From contig NZ_JOCA01000005.1 in assembly GCF_000718785.1 (NCBI RefSeq), positions 305,916 through 369,915 of the forward strand: DNA of 64,000 nucleotides, read 5' to 3'. The position numbers and the translations under genes were made by a program. Positions within the stretch are counted from its first letter, which is position 1, and each line of letters opens with the position of its first letter. Of this stretch, positions 51,301 through 61,947 are shown piece by piece. The notes under the pieces are model-generated. The model was not told the DNA's origin. It saw nothing but the letters and a program-made list of their open reading frames with translations, and ran no database searches. The stretch is from Streptomyces sp. NRRL WC-3626 (lineage in GTDB: Bacteria > Actinomycetota > Actinomycetes > Streptomycetales > Streptomycetaceae).

Positions 51301-52358
51301 CGGGGCTGTTCCAGCTCACCGGGGACGACCTCGACGATCGTCACCCCCTGCAAGCCCTCCGCGGCCGCGAAGGCCGAGGCCGGCGGGACAATGCCGCCGT
51401 CGAGGACGATCAGCAGGTGCGGCTGGTCCAGGTGCGGCCTGCCGTCCCGGCTGAACCGGGGGCGGCCCTCAAGCCGGTCCGCCAGCAGCTGTTCCAGCTC
51501 GCCGAGGTCGTCCCCGAAGAGACGACGGGTGCCGGCCCCGTCGTACGACCCCGGCAGCTGGCTGTGCGGAAGCCACTTCGTCCAGTCCCACCGGTCCACG
51601 GCACCCGGCGCGGTCACCACGGCAACGACCAGGTCGTCGGGGGAGTGCAGCGTGACGGCCTGCGCGACCAGCGCGCGGGCCGCAGCCCGCGCGCTGTCCG
51701 GATCGCCGGACACCGTCATGTGGTAGAAGGCGCGCAGCGACACCGCGACCGGGAGGCCGTCCAACTGGCTGTGCACGGCGAGGAAACGCTGCATGGCGCC
51801 GGCGCACAACGGCTCCAGCTCGTCGACCGGCGCGGTCTGCGGAGCGGACAGCGGCGTCGCCAGCCGCTGCGGGCCCAGACCGAGCCGCACCTGCCCGAAG
51901 TCGGCGTCCCCCACCCGCCGTTCCCACACCCGGCCGCCCTCGGCGACCACCGCCCACAGTTGCTCGGGCGCGGGGTGCAGATACAGCTGGGCGTCCCGCT
52001 GGCGATGCGCGGTCCCGCGGACCTTGCGGCGCGTCTGCGCGAGATAACGCAGGTAGTCGCGGCGCACATCGGCCATGTGCCCCTGTGTACCGCGGCGGTA
52101 GCGCACGATCTGGGCGATCACCATCGCCGCCGTCGACACCAGCATGACCACGCCCATGATCCGCATGAACGGATGAGCGTTGGGGGAGGCGAAGTAGAAC
52201 ACCACCGACGAGCCCATGCCCAGCGTCGGCAGCACCTGCATCAGCATGCCCTCCTGCTGCCCGCGCGGCAGTTCGGGAGGATTCTCCAGCCGCAGCTCGT
52301 CCGAGGGCACTTCGGGCGGCAGGGTGCGAGGCGGGCGCTTGATGACGATCTGGCTCAC
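48393..52358 (-). CDS. eccC: type VII secretion ATPase EccC
   Basis: EccC is the FtsK/SpoIIIE-type motor that recognises and drives ESX substrates. The 1321-residue protein has two membrane helices near 45-92, a cytoplasmic linker, and three ATPase domains with P-loops GATGSGKSE (about 472), GGPQSGKST (about 831) and GESESGKTN (about 1119). Walker B motifs include FVLADFKGG and FYALDFGGGG. EccCa and EccCb are fused in a single chain here. The GTG at 52358 begins the usual VSQIVIKRPPR. It is divergent from eccD. Confidence 0.96.
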   Translation of the reverse strand: MSQIVIKRPPRTLPPEVPSDELRLENPPELPRGQQEGMLMQVLPTLGMGSSVVFYFASPNAHPFMRIMGVVMLVSTAAMVIAQIVRYRRGTQGHMADVRRDYLRYLAQTRRKVRGTAHRQRDAQLYLHPAPEQLWAVVAEGGRVWERRVGDADFGQVRLGLGPQRLATPLSAPQTAPVDELEPLCAGAMQRFLAVHSQLDGLPVAVSLRAFYHMTVSGDPDSARAAARALVAQAVTLHSPDDLVVAVVTAPGAVDRWDWTKWLPHSQLPGSYDGAGTRRLFGDDLGELEQLLADRLEGRPRFSRDGRPHLDQPHLLIVLDGGIVPPASAFAAAEGLQGVTIVEVVPGELEQPRGDLSVVVRPDRLWLDSGSGIAYEGEPDVLSLPAAEALARQLAPLRLGGGDDDEPLLANLDFTELLGLGDAAAVDVARTWRPRSTPERLRVPIGVGEDGRPVMLDLKEAAQDGMGPHGLCVGATGSGKSELLRTLVLGLAVTHSSETLNFVLADFKGGATFAGMSRMPHVAAVITNLADDLTLVDRMGDAIRGELQRRQELLRAAGNYANIHDYEKARAAGVPLEPLASLVIVIDEFSELLTAKPDFIDMFIQIGRIGRSLGVHLLLASQRLEEGRLRGLDTYLSYRIGLRTFSAAESRAAIGVPDAYHLPSVPGSGYLKSGTDEMVRFKAAYVSGTYRAGGQDTGRGTGLPVERRPALFTAAPVPVTYAAPDPARVPGPDHRQEDDALADTVLDVVVQRLEGQGVPAHQVWLPPLDRAPSLDELLPALSVSAERGVHPPEFAVPGALTVPLGLVDKPFEQKREILYQDFSAAAGHMLVVGGPQSGKSTLLRTLIASFALTHTPHEVQFYALDFGGGGLSAVADLPHVGGVASRLDPERVRRTVAEVAGILNRREQFFRAHAIDSVATYRRRRAAGDLPGEPWGDVFLVVDGWGNFRNDYEGLEGVVNDIAARGLGHGIHVVLSASRYMEVRAVLKDQILGRLELRLGDAMDSEFDRKVALNVPTGVPGRGQVPAKLHFMAAMPRIDASSTPDDLSDATARLVRSVRENWQGPPAPTVRLLPRKLPADQLPKGFEFPQRGIAIGIDEAGLEPVFVDFDTDPFFLVFGESESGKTNLLRLIAKQIAERYTPDEARIVVGDYRRTMLEAVPESHLLEYAPMASAMQVHMDAVRQFMEKRAPRPDITPQQLRDRSWWSGPQLFVVVDDHELVATSSGNPLSPLVEHLPFARDVGVRFVIARSSAGASRAMFESFMQRMKELGAQGVVLSGDPSEGDILGNVRARPMPPGRGVFVSRKRGTPLIQVGLLPQRH

Positions 52359-52520
52359 CGGAGCATCAATCCCCCTGTGCGGACGCTCGGTTGCACACCG
52401 CACCCCCGTGGTGACGGTCGTCCTCCACACGGCGGCGATCCTACGTGCCATGAGCGACACGACGTGTCGGTAGGGTTGCGCAGCGCAGTGTACGCATCCG
52501 CGAACAGGGGGTCATTCACA
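52359..52520. promoter_or_regulatory. divergent eccC/eccD promoter region with a palindrome
   Basis: 162 bases separate the two divergent starts. CGACAC and GTGTCG flank GAC at 52455-52469, a 6-3-6 palindrome that could be an operator serving both genes. I see no convincing -10/-35 pair. Confidence 0.5.
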
Positions 52521-53990
52521 GTGAGTACGACCACGGCGACGGGGTTCTGCCGAGTCACGGTGGTGGCGCCCGACAGCCGGATCGACGTGGCACTCCCGGT
52601 GGACATCCCCGTCGCCGACGTCCATCCGGAGATCCTGCGGCTGACGGGCCAGACCCAGCCGGCCGGCACCCCGACGGGGTACCACCTGGTACGCCGGGAC
52701 GGCAGGGTCCTGGACGGCGCCCGCACACTCGCCGACGAGCGGATCCTCGACGGCGACGTCCTGAGCCTGCGGCCGTTCGCCCGGTCGCTGCCGCCCGCCG
52801 TCCACGACGACGTACCGGACGCCGTCGCCTCCGCGGTCGTCCGCGACCGGCACCTGTGGAGCGACGACCTGCTGCGCGCGGCGGGGCTGACCGCGGGCGC
52901 CCTGCTCCTGCTGCTGCTCGCCTTCCTCCTGTGGTCCGCCGACCCCGTACGGCACGACATGCACGGCCTGCCCGGAGTGATCGCCGGAGGCGTCGGGCTC
53001 CTGCTCCTCGCGTTCGCGGGTATCCGCGCGCGGGTCCACGACGACCGGGTCCCGGCCGTCGCGCTGGGCCTGGGCGCCCTGCCCCTGCTGCTCGTCGCCG
53101 GATCCGGGATCATCGCGGCTCCGGACGGACAGGGGCCGGGCAGACTGCAGTTCATGCTGGGCTGCGCGGCCGTACTGGTGGCGTCGGTGACCCTCCTCGC
53201 GCTCGCCCCCGGATCGGACGCCCCCTTCGTGGCCGCCACGTTCGTCGCGGCGGTGGGCACCCTGGCCACCTTCCTCGTCATCGTCACCGGGTCGTCCGCG
53301 AGCGACGCCGCCGCCGTGTGCGCCCCCTGCGCGATCGGTCTGGTCGCGTTCCTGCCGGGCCTGTCCGCACGCTTCGCGCGGCTGCCCATCGGCTACGCGG
53401 CCCCGCGTTCCGCCCTCGCCGACGAATTCGACCCCGACCCGTCCCAGGCACCGGACGCCGAGGCCCTCGACGCCGAACGCATCGCCGCCCAGGCCCGGCG
53501 CGGCCACGAACTCCTCCTGGGCCTCGTCGGCGGCACCTCCGCCGCCGTCGTCGCGTCCGCCGCGGTCCTGGGCTTCTCGGACGATGTGTGGGGGCGGCTG
53601 CTGGCACTCGCCGCCGGGCTGGCCATGCTGATCCGTGCCCGTCTGTTCCGCTACACCTCGCAGGTCGTCTGCGCCCTGGCCGCCGGCCTCGGCGCCGTCG
53701 CCGCCCTGCTGCTCGGACTCGTACTCAACCCGCCGGCCGAGGCCCTGACCGAGTTCGTCCTGCACGGTGACCGGGGAGCGCTCGACGTCCGTACGGTCTG
53801 GCTGTCGGCGGCCGTCGTCGCCGGGACGGTGCTGAGCACCGCCATCGGCCTGGTCGTCCCCCGCAGGGGGCTCTCCCCGTTCTGGGGCCGCTTCCTCGAC
53901 CTCGCCGAGTCGGCCGTCCTGCTCACCCTGGTGCCGCTGTGCCTGGCGGCGCTGGGCGTCCTCACCGCCGTACGGGCCATGACCGGGTGA
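52521..53990 (+). CDS. eccD: type VII secretion integral membrane protein EccD
   Basis: EccD forms the membrane channel ring of the ESX core. Of 489 residues, the first 90 form the ubiquitin-like cytoplasmic domain (CRVTVVAPDSRIDVALP, GYHLVRRDGRVLDGARTLAD). Eleven membrane helices follow from about residue 118 (AGLTAGALLLLLLAFLLW) to the C-terminus, with a cytoplasmic loop near 290-335 containing ADEFDPDPSQAPDAE. GTG 52521 lies in a weak ribosome site. It is the last ESX gene before rpsO. Confidence 0.95.
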   Translation: MSTTTATGFCRVTVVAPDSRIDVALPVDIPVADVHPEILRLTGQTQPAGTPTGYHLVRRDGRVLDGARTLADERILDGDVLSLRPFARSLPPAVHDDVPDAVASAVVRDRHLWSDDLLRAAGLTAGALLLLLLAFLLWSADPVRHDMHGLPGVIAGGVGLLLLAFAGIRARVHDDRVPAVALGLGALPLLLVAGSGIIAAPDGQGPGRLQFMLGCAAVLVASVTLLALAPGSDAPFVAATFVAAVGTLATFLVIVTGSSASDAAAVCAPCAIGLVAFLPGLSARFARLPIGYAAPRSALADEFDPDPSQAPDAEALDAERIAAQARRGHELLLGLVGGTSAAVVASAAVLGFSDDVWGRLLALAAGLAMLIRARLFRYTSQVVCALAAGLGAVAALLLGLVLNPPAEALTEFVLHGDRGALDVRTVWLSAAVVAGTVLSTAIGLVVPRRGLSPFWGRFLDLAESAVLLTLVPLCLAALGVLTAVRAMTG

Positions 53991-54171
53991 GACGGGCGGT
54001 GGCCGGACGTCAGCCGCCGCCCTGGTACCCTGGCTGACGGCCGTATGTGTACGCACCCCCGGAGATCCGGAGGCAGCGCCCAGCGGATCCCCGCCTTCCG
54101 AGTCATGGAAGTCCCCCCGAGAAGCAGACCGGGGGCGCTCGGTGGCCGCTCACAGACTATGAGGAGTACGC
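53991..54171 (+). promoter_or_regulatory. eccD terminator and rpsO leader
   Basis: An 8-bp inverted repeat (54008-54015 and 54032-54039) may end eccD transcription; TACCCT inside its loop could instead be a -10 of rpsO. A second hairpin, 54114-54119 paired with 54130-54135, lies 36 bases before the rpsO start and could be a site for autoregulation by S15, as known in other bacteria. GAGGAG precedes the GTG. Confidence 0.5.
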
Positions 54172-54459
54172 GTGTCGCTCGACGCCGCTGTGAAGAAGCA
54201 GATCATCTCCGAGTTCGGTACCAAGGAGGGTGACACCGGCTCCCCCGAGGTCCAGGTCGCTCTGCTGTCGCGTCGGATCTCCGACCTGACCGAGCACCTC
54301 AAGAGCCACAAGCACGACCACCACTCCCGTCGTGGTCTGCTCATCCTGGTCGGTCAGCGCCGTCGGCTGCTGCAGTACCTCGCCAAGAAGGACATCCAGC
54401 GCTTCCGTGCGCTGGTCGACCGCCTCGGCATCCGCCGCGGTGCGGCGGGCGCCAAGTAA
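54172..54459 (+). CDS. rpsO: 30S ribosomal protein S15
   Basis: S15 binds 16S rRNA and bridges to the 50S subunit. The 95-residue protein contains [21 protein letters not shown], then [29 protein letters not shown] and a C-terminal [20 protein letters not shown], all invariant in the family. The GTG at 54172 has GAGGAG upstream. It precedes pnp, as in most bacteria. Confidence 0.98.
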   Translation: MSLDAAVKKQIISEFGTKEGDTGSPEVQVALLSRRISDLTEHLKSHKHDHHSRRGLLILVGQRRRLLQYLAKKDIQRFRALVDRLGIRRGAAGAK

Positions 54460-54470
54460 GACGCGGTGAA

Positions 54471-54504
54471 GGGAGCGGTTCCCTGCGGATCGGGGACCGC
54501 TCCC
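54471..54504 (+). terminator. rpsO-pnp intercistronic hairpin
   Basis: A 13-bp stem with one mismatch (54471-54483 and 54492-54504) is followed by TTT. In S. coelicolor a hairpin at this place is a partial terminator and RNase III site; that the same applies here is inferred from position. Confidence 0.75.
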
Positions 54505-54749
54505 TTTGCTGTACGTGCGGACTGTCACCGCACCTTTGTAGTGTGGTAGCACAACGCAATAGGTACGAACGACGCACGAGGAGAAGCGCACCTCGCCGCC
54601 GCCGGTCCTCGGTAGTGGCCCCCGGGAGAGTCAGCCCCGGGAGCTTCGATCGAAGACCGGCCCGCACCAGTGGAGCGCTTCTCCGCCCCCGTCCCCCCGC
54701 CACACGGGCGAGGCGGGACGAAAGACGACAAGTAATGGAGAAAACGCTA

Positions 54750-56962
54750 GTGGAGAACGAGACCCACTACGCCGAGGCCGTCATCGACAACGGCTCCTTC
54801 GGCACCCGCACCATCCGCTTCGAGACGGGCCGCCTGGCCCGTCAGGCCGCCGGTTCCGCCGTGGCCTACCTGGACGACGACACCATGGTGCTGTCGGCCA
54901 CCACCGCGTCCAAGAACCCCAAGGACCAGCTCGACTTCTTCCCGCTCACGGTGGACGTCGAGGAGCGGATGTACGCGGCCGGCAAGATCCCCGGCTCCTT
55001 CTTCCGCCGGGAGGGCCGTCCCTCCGAGGACGCGATCCTCACCTGCCGCCTCATCGACCGCCCGCTGCGCCCGTCCTTCAAGAAGGGCCTGCGCAACGAG
55101 ATCCAGGTCGTCGCCACGATCATGGCGCTCAACCCCGACCACCTGTACGACGTCGTGGCGATCAACGCCGCCTCCGCGTCCACGCAGCTGGCCGGTCTGC
55201 CCTTCTCCGGCCCGATCGGCGGCGTCCGCGTCGCGCTGATCAACGGCCAGTGGGTGGCCTTCCCGACGCACTCCGAGCTCGAGGACGCCGTCTTCGACAT
55301 GGTCGTCGCGGGCCGCACCCTGGAGGACGGCGACGTCGCGATCATGATGGTCGAGGCCGAGGCCACCGACAAGACCATCCAGCTGGTCAAGGGCGGCGCC
55401 GAGGCGCCGACCGAGGAGGTCGTCGCCGCCGGTCTGGAGGCCGCCAAGCCCTTCATCAAGGTGCTCTGCCGCGCCCAGGCCGACCTCGCCGCGAAGGCCG
55501 CCAAGCCCACCGGCGAGTTCCCGATCTTCCTGGACTACCAGGACGACGTCCTCGAGGCCCTCACCGGCGCCGTCAAGCCGGAGCTCGCCTCCGCGCTGAC
55601 CATCGCCGGCAAGCAGGAGCGCGAGGCCGAGCTGGACCGCGTCAAGGCGCTCGCCGCCGAGAAGCTCCTGCCGGAGTTCGAGGGCCGCGAGAAGGAGATC
55701 TCCGCCGCGTACCGCTCGCTGACCAAGTCCCTGGTCCGTGAGCGTGTCATCAAGGAGAAGAAGCGCATCGACGGCCGCGGTGTCACCGACATCCGCACCC
55801 TGGCCGCCGAGGTCGAGGCCATCCCGCGCGTGCACGGCTCCGCGGTGTTCGAGCGTGGCGAGACCCAGATCCTGGGCGTCACCACCCTCAACATGCTCCG
55901 CATGGAGCAGCAGCTGGACACCCTCTCCCCGGTGACCCGCAAGCGCTACATGCACAACTACAACTTCCCGCCGTACTCCACCGGTGAGACCGGCCGCGTC
56001 GGCTCCCCGAAGCGCCGCGAGATCGGCCACGGCGCCCTCGCCGAGCGCGCCCTGGTCCCGGTCCTGCCGACCCGCGAGGAGTTCCCCTACGCGATCCGCC
56101 AGGTCTCCGAGGCGCTGAGCTCCAACGGCTCGACGTCGATGGGCTCGGTCTGCGCCTCCACCATGTCGCTGCTGAACGCCGGTGTGCCGCTGAAGGCCCC
56201 CGTCGCCGGTATCGCCATGGGCCTGATCTCCCAGGACATCGAAGGCGAGACGCACTACGTCACCCTCACCGACATCCTCGGTGCGGAGGACGCCTTCGGC
56301 GACATGGACTTCAAGGTCGCCGGCACCAAGGAGTTCGTGACCGCCCTCCAGCTCGACACCAAGCTGGACGGCATCCCTGCCTCCGTCCTGGCCGCGGCCC
56401 TCAAGCAGGCCCGCGACGCCCGCCTCCACATCCTCGACGTGATGATGGAAGCGATCGACACGCCGGACGAGATGTCCCCGAACGCCCCGCGGATCATCAC
56501 CGTCAAGATCCCCGTGGACAAGATCGGTGAGGTCATCGGCCCCAAGGGCAAGATGATCAACCAGATCCAGGAGGACACCGGCGCCGACATCACGATCGAG
56601 GACGACGGCACCATCTACATCGGTGCCGCCCAGGGCTCGCAGGCCGAGGCCGCCCGCGCCACGATCAACAGCATCGCCAACCCGACCATGCCCGAGGTCG
56701 GCGAGCGCTACCTGGGTACGGTCGTGAAGACGACCACCTTCGGCGCGTTCGTCTCCCTGATGCCCGGCAAGGACGGTCTGCTGCACATCTCGCAGATCCG
56801 CAAGCTGGCCGGCGGCAAGCGCGTGGAGAACGTCGAGGACGTGCTCGGCGTGGGCCAGAAGGTCCAGGTCGAGATCGCCGAGATCGACTCCCGCGGCAAG
56901 CTCTCCCTCATCCCCGTGATCGAGGGCGAAGAGGGCGACGACAAGAAGGACGACGCCGAAAA

Positions 56963-56966
<4 letters not shown>
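54750..56966 (+). CDS. pnp: polyribonucleotide nucleotidyltransferase (PNPase)
   Basis: PNPase degrades RNA phosphorolytically and can add 3' tails; in Streptomyces it is the main tailing enzyme. The 738-residue protein has two RNase PH domains ([42 protein letters not shown]), a KH domain ([16 protein letters not shown]), and an S1 domain ([22 protein letters not shown]). GTG 54750 is chosen because TGGAGAAA is well placed; ATG 54735 has no such site. The stop overlaps the next start (GTGA). Confidence 0.97.
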
Positions 56967-59121
<2,155 letters not shown>

Positions 59122-59137
59122 GCCCGAGCCGACCCTC

Positions 59138-59581
59138 ATGCGCGCGAAGATCTCCTACGCCGTCACGGCAGCCGTCCTGGTCGTCTACTTCGTCCTGGCC
59201 GGCAGCCGCGGCGTGCTCCTCATCAAGGCCGGTACGCCCCTCACCGTCACCTTCGGCGTGGCGGTGCTGATCCTGCCGGTCATCGGTATCTGGTTCCTGT
59301 GGAAGAACACCGCGTTCGTCCGCGACGCGAACCGGCTCGCCGCCCTGCTCGACGCCGAGGGCGGCCTGCCCGTCGACGAGCTGGAGCGGCTGCCCAGCGG
59401 GCGGGTCGACCGCGACTCCGCCGACGCGGTATTCGCCCGCCGCAAGGCGGAGACGGAGGACGCCCCCGACGACTGGCGCAGCTGGTTCCGGCTGGCCGTC
59501 GCCTACCACGACGCCCGCGACACCCCCCGCGCCCGCAAGGCGATGCAGCGGGCGATCACCCTGCACAAAACCTCGCTCTGA
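59138..59581 (+). CDS. membrane protein with TPR-like C-terminus
   Basis: A 147-residue protein. Two membrane helices (about 7-25 and 33-54; YAVTAAVLVVYFVLAG and FGVAVLILPVIGIWFLW) are followed by a cytoplasmic part whose WRSWFRLAVAYHDARDTPRARKAMQRAI segment is a TPR-like helix pair. No function is known to me. It follows dapB by 16 bases and converges with the PH-domain gene with 19 bases between. Confidence 0.8.
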   Translation: MRAKISYAVTAAVLVVYFVLAGSRGVLLIKAGTPLTVTFGVAVLILPVIGIWFLWKNTAFVRDANRLAALLDAEGGLPVDELERLPSGRVDRDSADAVFARRKAETEDAPDDWRSWFRLAVAYHDARDTPRARKAMQRAITLHKTSL

Positions 59582-59600
59582 GCGCCTGACGGAGACCCGC

Positions 59601-60158
59601 TCAGCTGCGCCCGTACTCGGCGGCCCACGCCTCCACGGTGTCGGCCGCCCGGTCGAAGGCCAGCTGGTCCCGCCCCAGGAAGTCCGCGTTGTGCGAGGTC
59701 AGCAGCGGCGGCACCGACTCCGCGGCACGTCCCCGCCGGGAGAGCAGCAGGGCCTGCCCCTGCACCGTGCGGGGCAGCCCCAGCCAGCGCACCGGCTGCT
59801 GCACCGTGCGCACGTTGACCACCTGGTCCCAGGACGCCGTACGCGTGCTCACGAAGGCCACCTGACGCAGCCCCCGGGCGCTCACCCACACCCCCATACG
59901 GAGCAACCGCAGCGCGCCGGCCACGACGAGCAGCGCGAGGGCGAAAACCGTCCCGGCCGACGTGACCGCCGCCGTCGCCGCGATGATCACCGCGGCGAAC
60001 AGCACGAACGACGCGAGCAGCAGCAGGAGCGCCGCCGCCCCCACCCGCCACGGCCCGGGACGGTACGGGCGGCGCCAGCGGTCCCGGTCGTCGTACGGCA
60101 GGGCGACATCGTCCGCCGCGTCGAAAGCGCGGTCGGCCGTCAGGAAGGGCAGGGGCAC
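59601..60158 (-). CDS. bacterial PH-domain membrane protein
   Basis: A 185-residue protein. Two membrane helices near 38-80 (LLLLLASFVLFAAVIIA and FALALLVVAGALRLL) are followed by VWVSARGLRQVAFVSTRTASWDQVVNVRTVQ, the bacterial PH-domain pattern (bPH_6-like). The rest is a small soluble tail (DQLAFDRAADTVEAWAAEY). It probably anchors to the inner face of the membrane. Function unknown. Confidence 0.82.
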   Translation of the reverse strand: MPLPFLTADRAFDAADDVALPYDDRDRWRRPYRPGPWRVGAAALLLLLASFVLFAAVIIAATAAVTSAGTVFALALLVVAGALRLLRMGVWVSARGLRQVAFVSTRTASWDQVVNVRTVQQPVRWLGLPRTVQGQALLLSRRGRAAESVPPLLTSHNADFLGRDQLAFDRAADTVEAWAAEYGRS

Positions 60159-60273
60159 GACGGGTCCTCACTCGATCCATGCGTCAGCAGTGCCCGGTGA
60201 GGCTATCGATCCGCGCCCCTGGTCACCACCCTCGGGGGTCCGGATGGAGCCGGGGCCACGCCCCGGACAGGCG

Positions 60274-60513
60274 CTAACGCCCCTCGGTCGCCTGTGACTG
60301 CTGTGTCCCCGGCCTCGAGGGGTCCGAGGACATCGCCGGCATTCCTATCACCAGCGAGCCCACCAGCCCGGCGACCAGGGTGAGCCCCAGCAGCCAGCGC
60401 CCGGCCAGCTGGCCGGCGGAGGCCCGCTCACGGGGCGGCGGGGTGACATTGCTGCGGAACCTGTCGGCCTCGGCGACAAAAGCGAACGGAACGGGTTCGC
60501 GCCGACCGGACAT
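60274..60513 (-). CDS. small membrane protein, function unknown
   Basis: A 79-residue protein. Its first 40 residues are charged (PFAFVAEADRFRSNV), followed by one membrane helix (about 42-60, LLGLTLVAGLVGSLVIG) and a short hydrophilic tail. A good ribosome site, AAGGAGAC, lies upstream of the ATG at 60513, which supports a real gene. Confidence 0.65.
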   Translation of the reverse strand: MSGRREPVPFAFVAEADRFRSNVTPPPRERASAGQLAGRWLLGLTLVAGLVGSLVIGMPAMSSDPSRPGTQQSQATEGR

Positions 60514-60894
60514 CAGGGCACGTCTCCTTCAAGATCGAACGAATCACTGTCACCAGCACAGACGAGCGACAGCCCCGGAAAGTGCCCGCTTTCACCGAAT
60601 TCGCAGAAGTTCGCCGGCGTTCGCCGTTGTTCGCCGCCGTATGTCGTCCCACGGCATGGAACGCCCACCCGCGCGGCCCCACGGCAGCGCGACTCCCCCC
60701 GGCGAGTACAGCTGTACGGATCAGCAGACGGAAGTGTCCGTATTGCGGCATTTCCAGAAGTTCATCTAGCCTGATCGAACGGGCCCGGTACTGCCTGAAC
60801 CCCCGAGCAGGCAGTACCGGGTCCCCCCTTTGCCCCACCTTGTCGCCTCCCCCGAGGGAAGACCCCGCCCTGAGCAACGAGTAGCGTGTAACCC
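60514..60894 (+). promoter_or_regulatory. intergenic region upstream of dapA, no gene seen
   Basis: About 380 bases. The first part holds the promoter of the small membrane gene; GTTCGCCG recurs three times at 60609-60636. The later part carries an unpaired terminator (next entry) and the dapA leader. I find no coding sequence with a good start and codon pattern, and no trace of thyX, which I recall in this place in S. coelicolor. Confidence 0.5.
60784..60821 (+). terminator. orphan terminator upstream of dapA
   Basis: A perfect 14-bp stem (60784-60797 and 60808-60821) with a 10-nt loop is followed by TCCCCCCTTT. No + strand gene ends nearby, so it either insulates dapA, marks a lost gene, or acts in the dapA leader. 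Confidence 0.75.
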
Positions 60895-61797
60895 ATGGCT
60901 CCGACCTCCACTCCGCAGACCCCCTTCGGGCGGGTCCTCACCGCCATGGTCACGCCCTTCACGGCGGACGGCGCACTCGACCTCGACGGCGCCCAGCGGC
61001 TCGCCACCCACCTGGTGGACGCAGGCAACGACGGCCTGATCCTCAACGGAACCACCGGTGAGTCCCCCACCACCAGCGACGCGGAGAAAGCGGACCTCGT
61101 ACGGGCGATCGTGGCGGCGGTCGGCGACCGCGCCCGCATCGTCGCCGGAGTCGGCACCAACGACACCCGTCACAGCATCGAGCTGGCCCGCGCGGCGGAG
61201 CGCGCCGGCGCACACGGCCTCCTGGTCGTCACGCCGTACTACAACAAGCCCCCGCAGGAGGGCCTCTACCGGCACTTCACGGCCGTCGCCGACGCCGCCG
61301 AACTGCCGGTGATGCTCTACGACATCCCCGGCCGCAGCGGCGTCCCGATCAGCACGGAGACGATCGTCCGCCTCGCCGAGCACCCGCGCATCGTCGCCAA
61401 CAAGGACGCCAAGGGCGACCTCGGCCGCGCCGGCTGGGCCATCGCCCGCTCGGGCCTCGCCTGGTACTCCGGCGACGACATGCTGAACCTGCCCCTTCTC
61501 TCCATCGGAGCGGTCGGCTTCGTCTCGGTCGTCGGCCACCTCGTCACCCCCGAGCTGCGCGCCCTGGTCGAGGCGTACACCTCCGGAGACGTCCAGAAGG
61601 CCACCGAGATCCACCAGAAGCTGCTCCCCGTCTACACGGGCATGTTCCGCACCCAGGGCGTGATGACCACCAAGGCCGCGCTCGCCCTCAAGGGCCTGCC
61701 CGCCGGGCCGCTGCGCGCCCCCATGGCCGAGTGCACCCCGGAAGAGGTCGAGCAGCTCAAGATCGATCTTGCCGCCGGCGGGGTACAACTCCAGTAA
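60895..61797 (+). CDS. dapA: 4-hydroxy-tetrahydrodipicolinate synthase
   Basis: DapA condenses pyruvate and aspartate semialdehyde, the first committed step to diaminopimelate and lysine. The 300-residue TIM-barrel protein shows NGTTGESPT, VVTPYYNKPPQEGLYRHF, LYDIPGRSGV, and the Schiff-base lysine Lys170 in IVANKDAKGD. ATG 60895 gives the usual actinobacterial N-terminus. It is followed by the RNase J gene. Confidence 0.96.
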   Translation: MAPTSTPQTPFGRVLTAMVTPFTADGALDLDGAQRLATHLVDAGNDGLILNGTTGESPTTSDAEKADLVRAIVAAVGDRARIVAGVGTNDTRHSIELARAAERAGAHGLLVVTPYYNKPPQEGLYRHFTAVADAAELPVMLYDIPGRSGVPISTETIVRLAEHPRIVANKDAKGDLGRAGWAIARSGLAWYSGDDMLNLPLLSIGAVGFVSVVGHLVTPELRALVEAYTSGDVQKATEIHQKLLPVYTGMFRTQGVMTTKAALALKGLPAGPLRAPMAECTPEEVEQLKIDLAAGGVQLQ

Positions 61798-61947
61798 CCA
61801 GACTTCGCGCGACCGCTCGCGCAGACGGACTTCACAACTGAATAGACGGGCCACCGGTGCCCGTATCCCAGGACAACTGCTTCTGCACGAACGTCACGCG
61901 CGCCACGTGCCCACCGGTACGTGGCGCGCGTGTTTGAGGAGAGTCTT

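Noticed and set aside
60380..60769. Plus-strand frames before dapA as a thyX remnant or small gene
   Set aside because: No ThyX motif, no ribosome site, and composition typical of random GC-rich frames.
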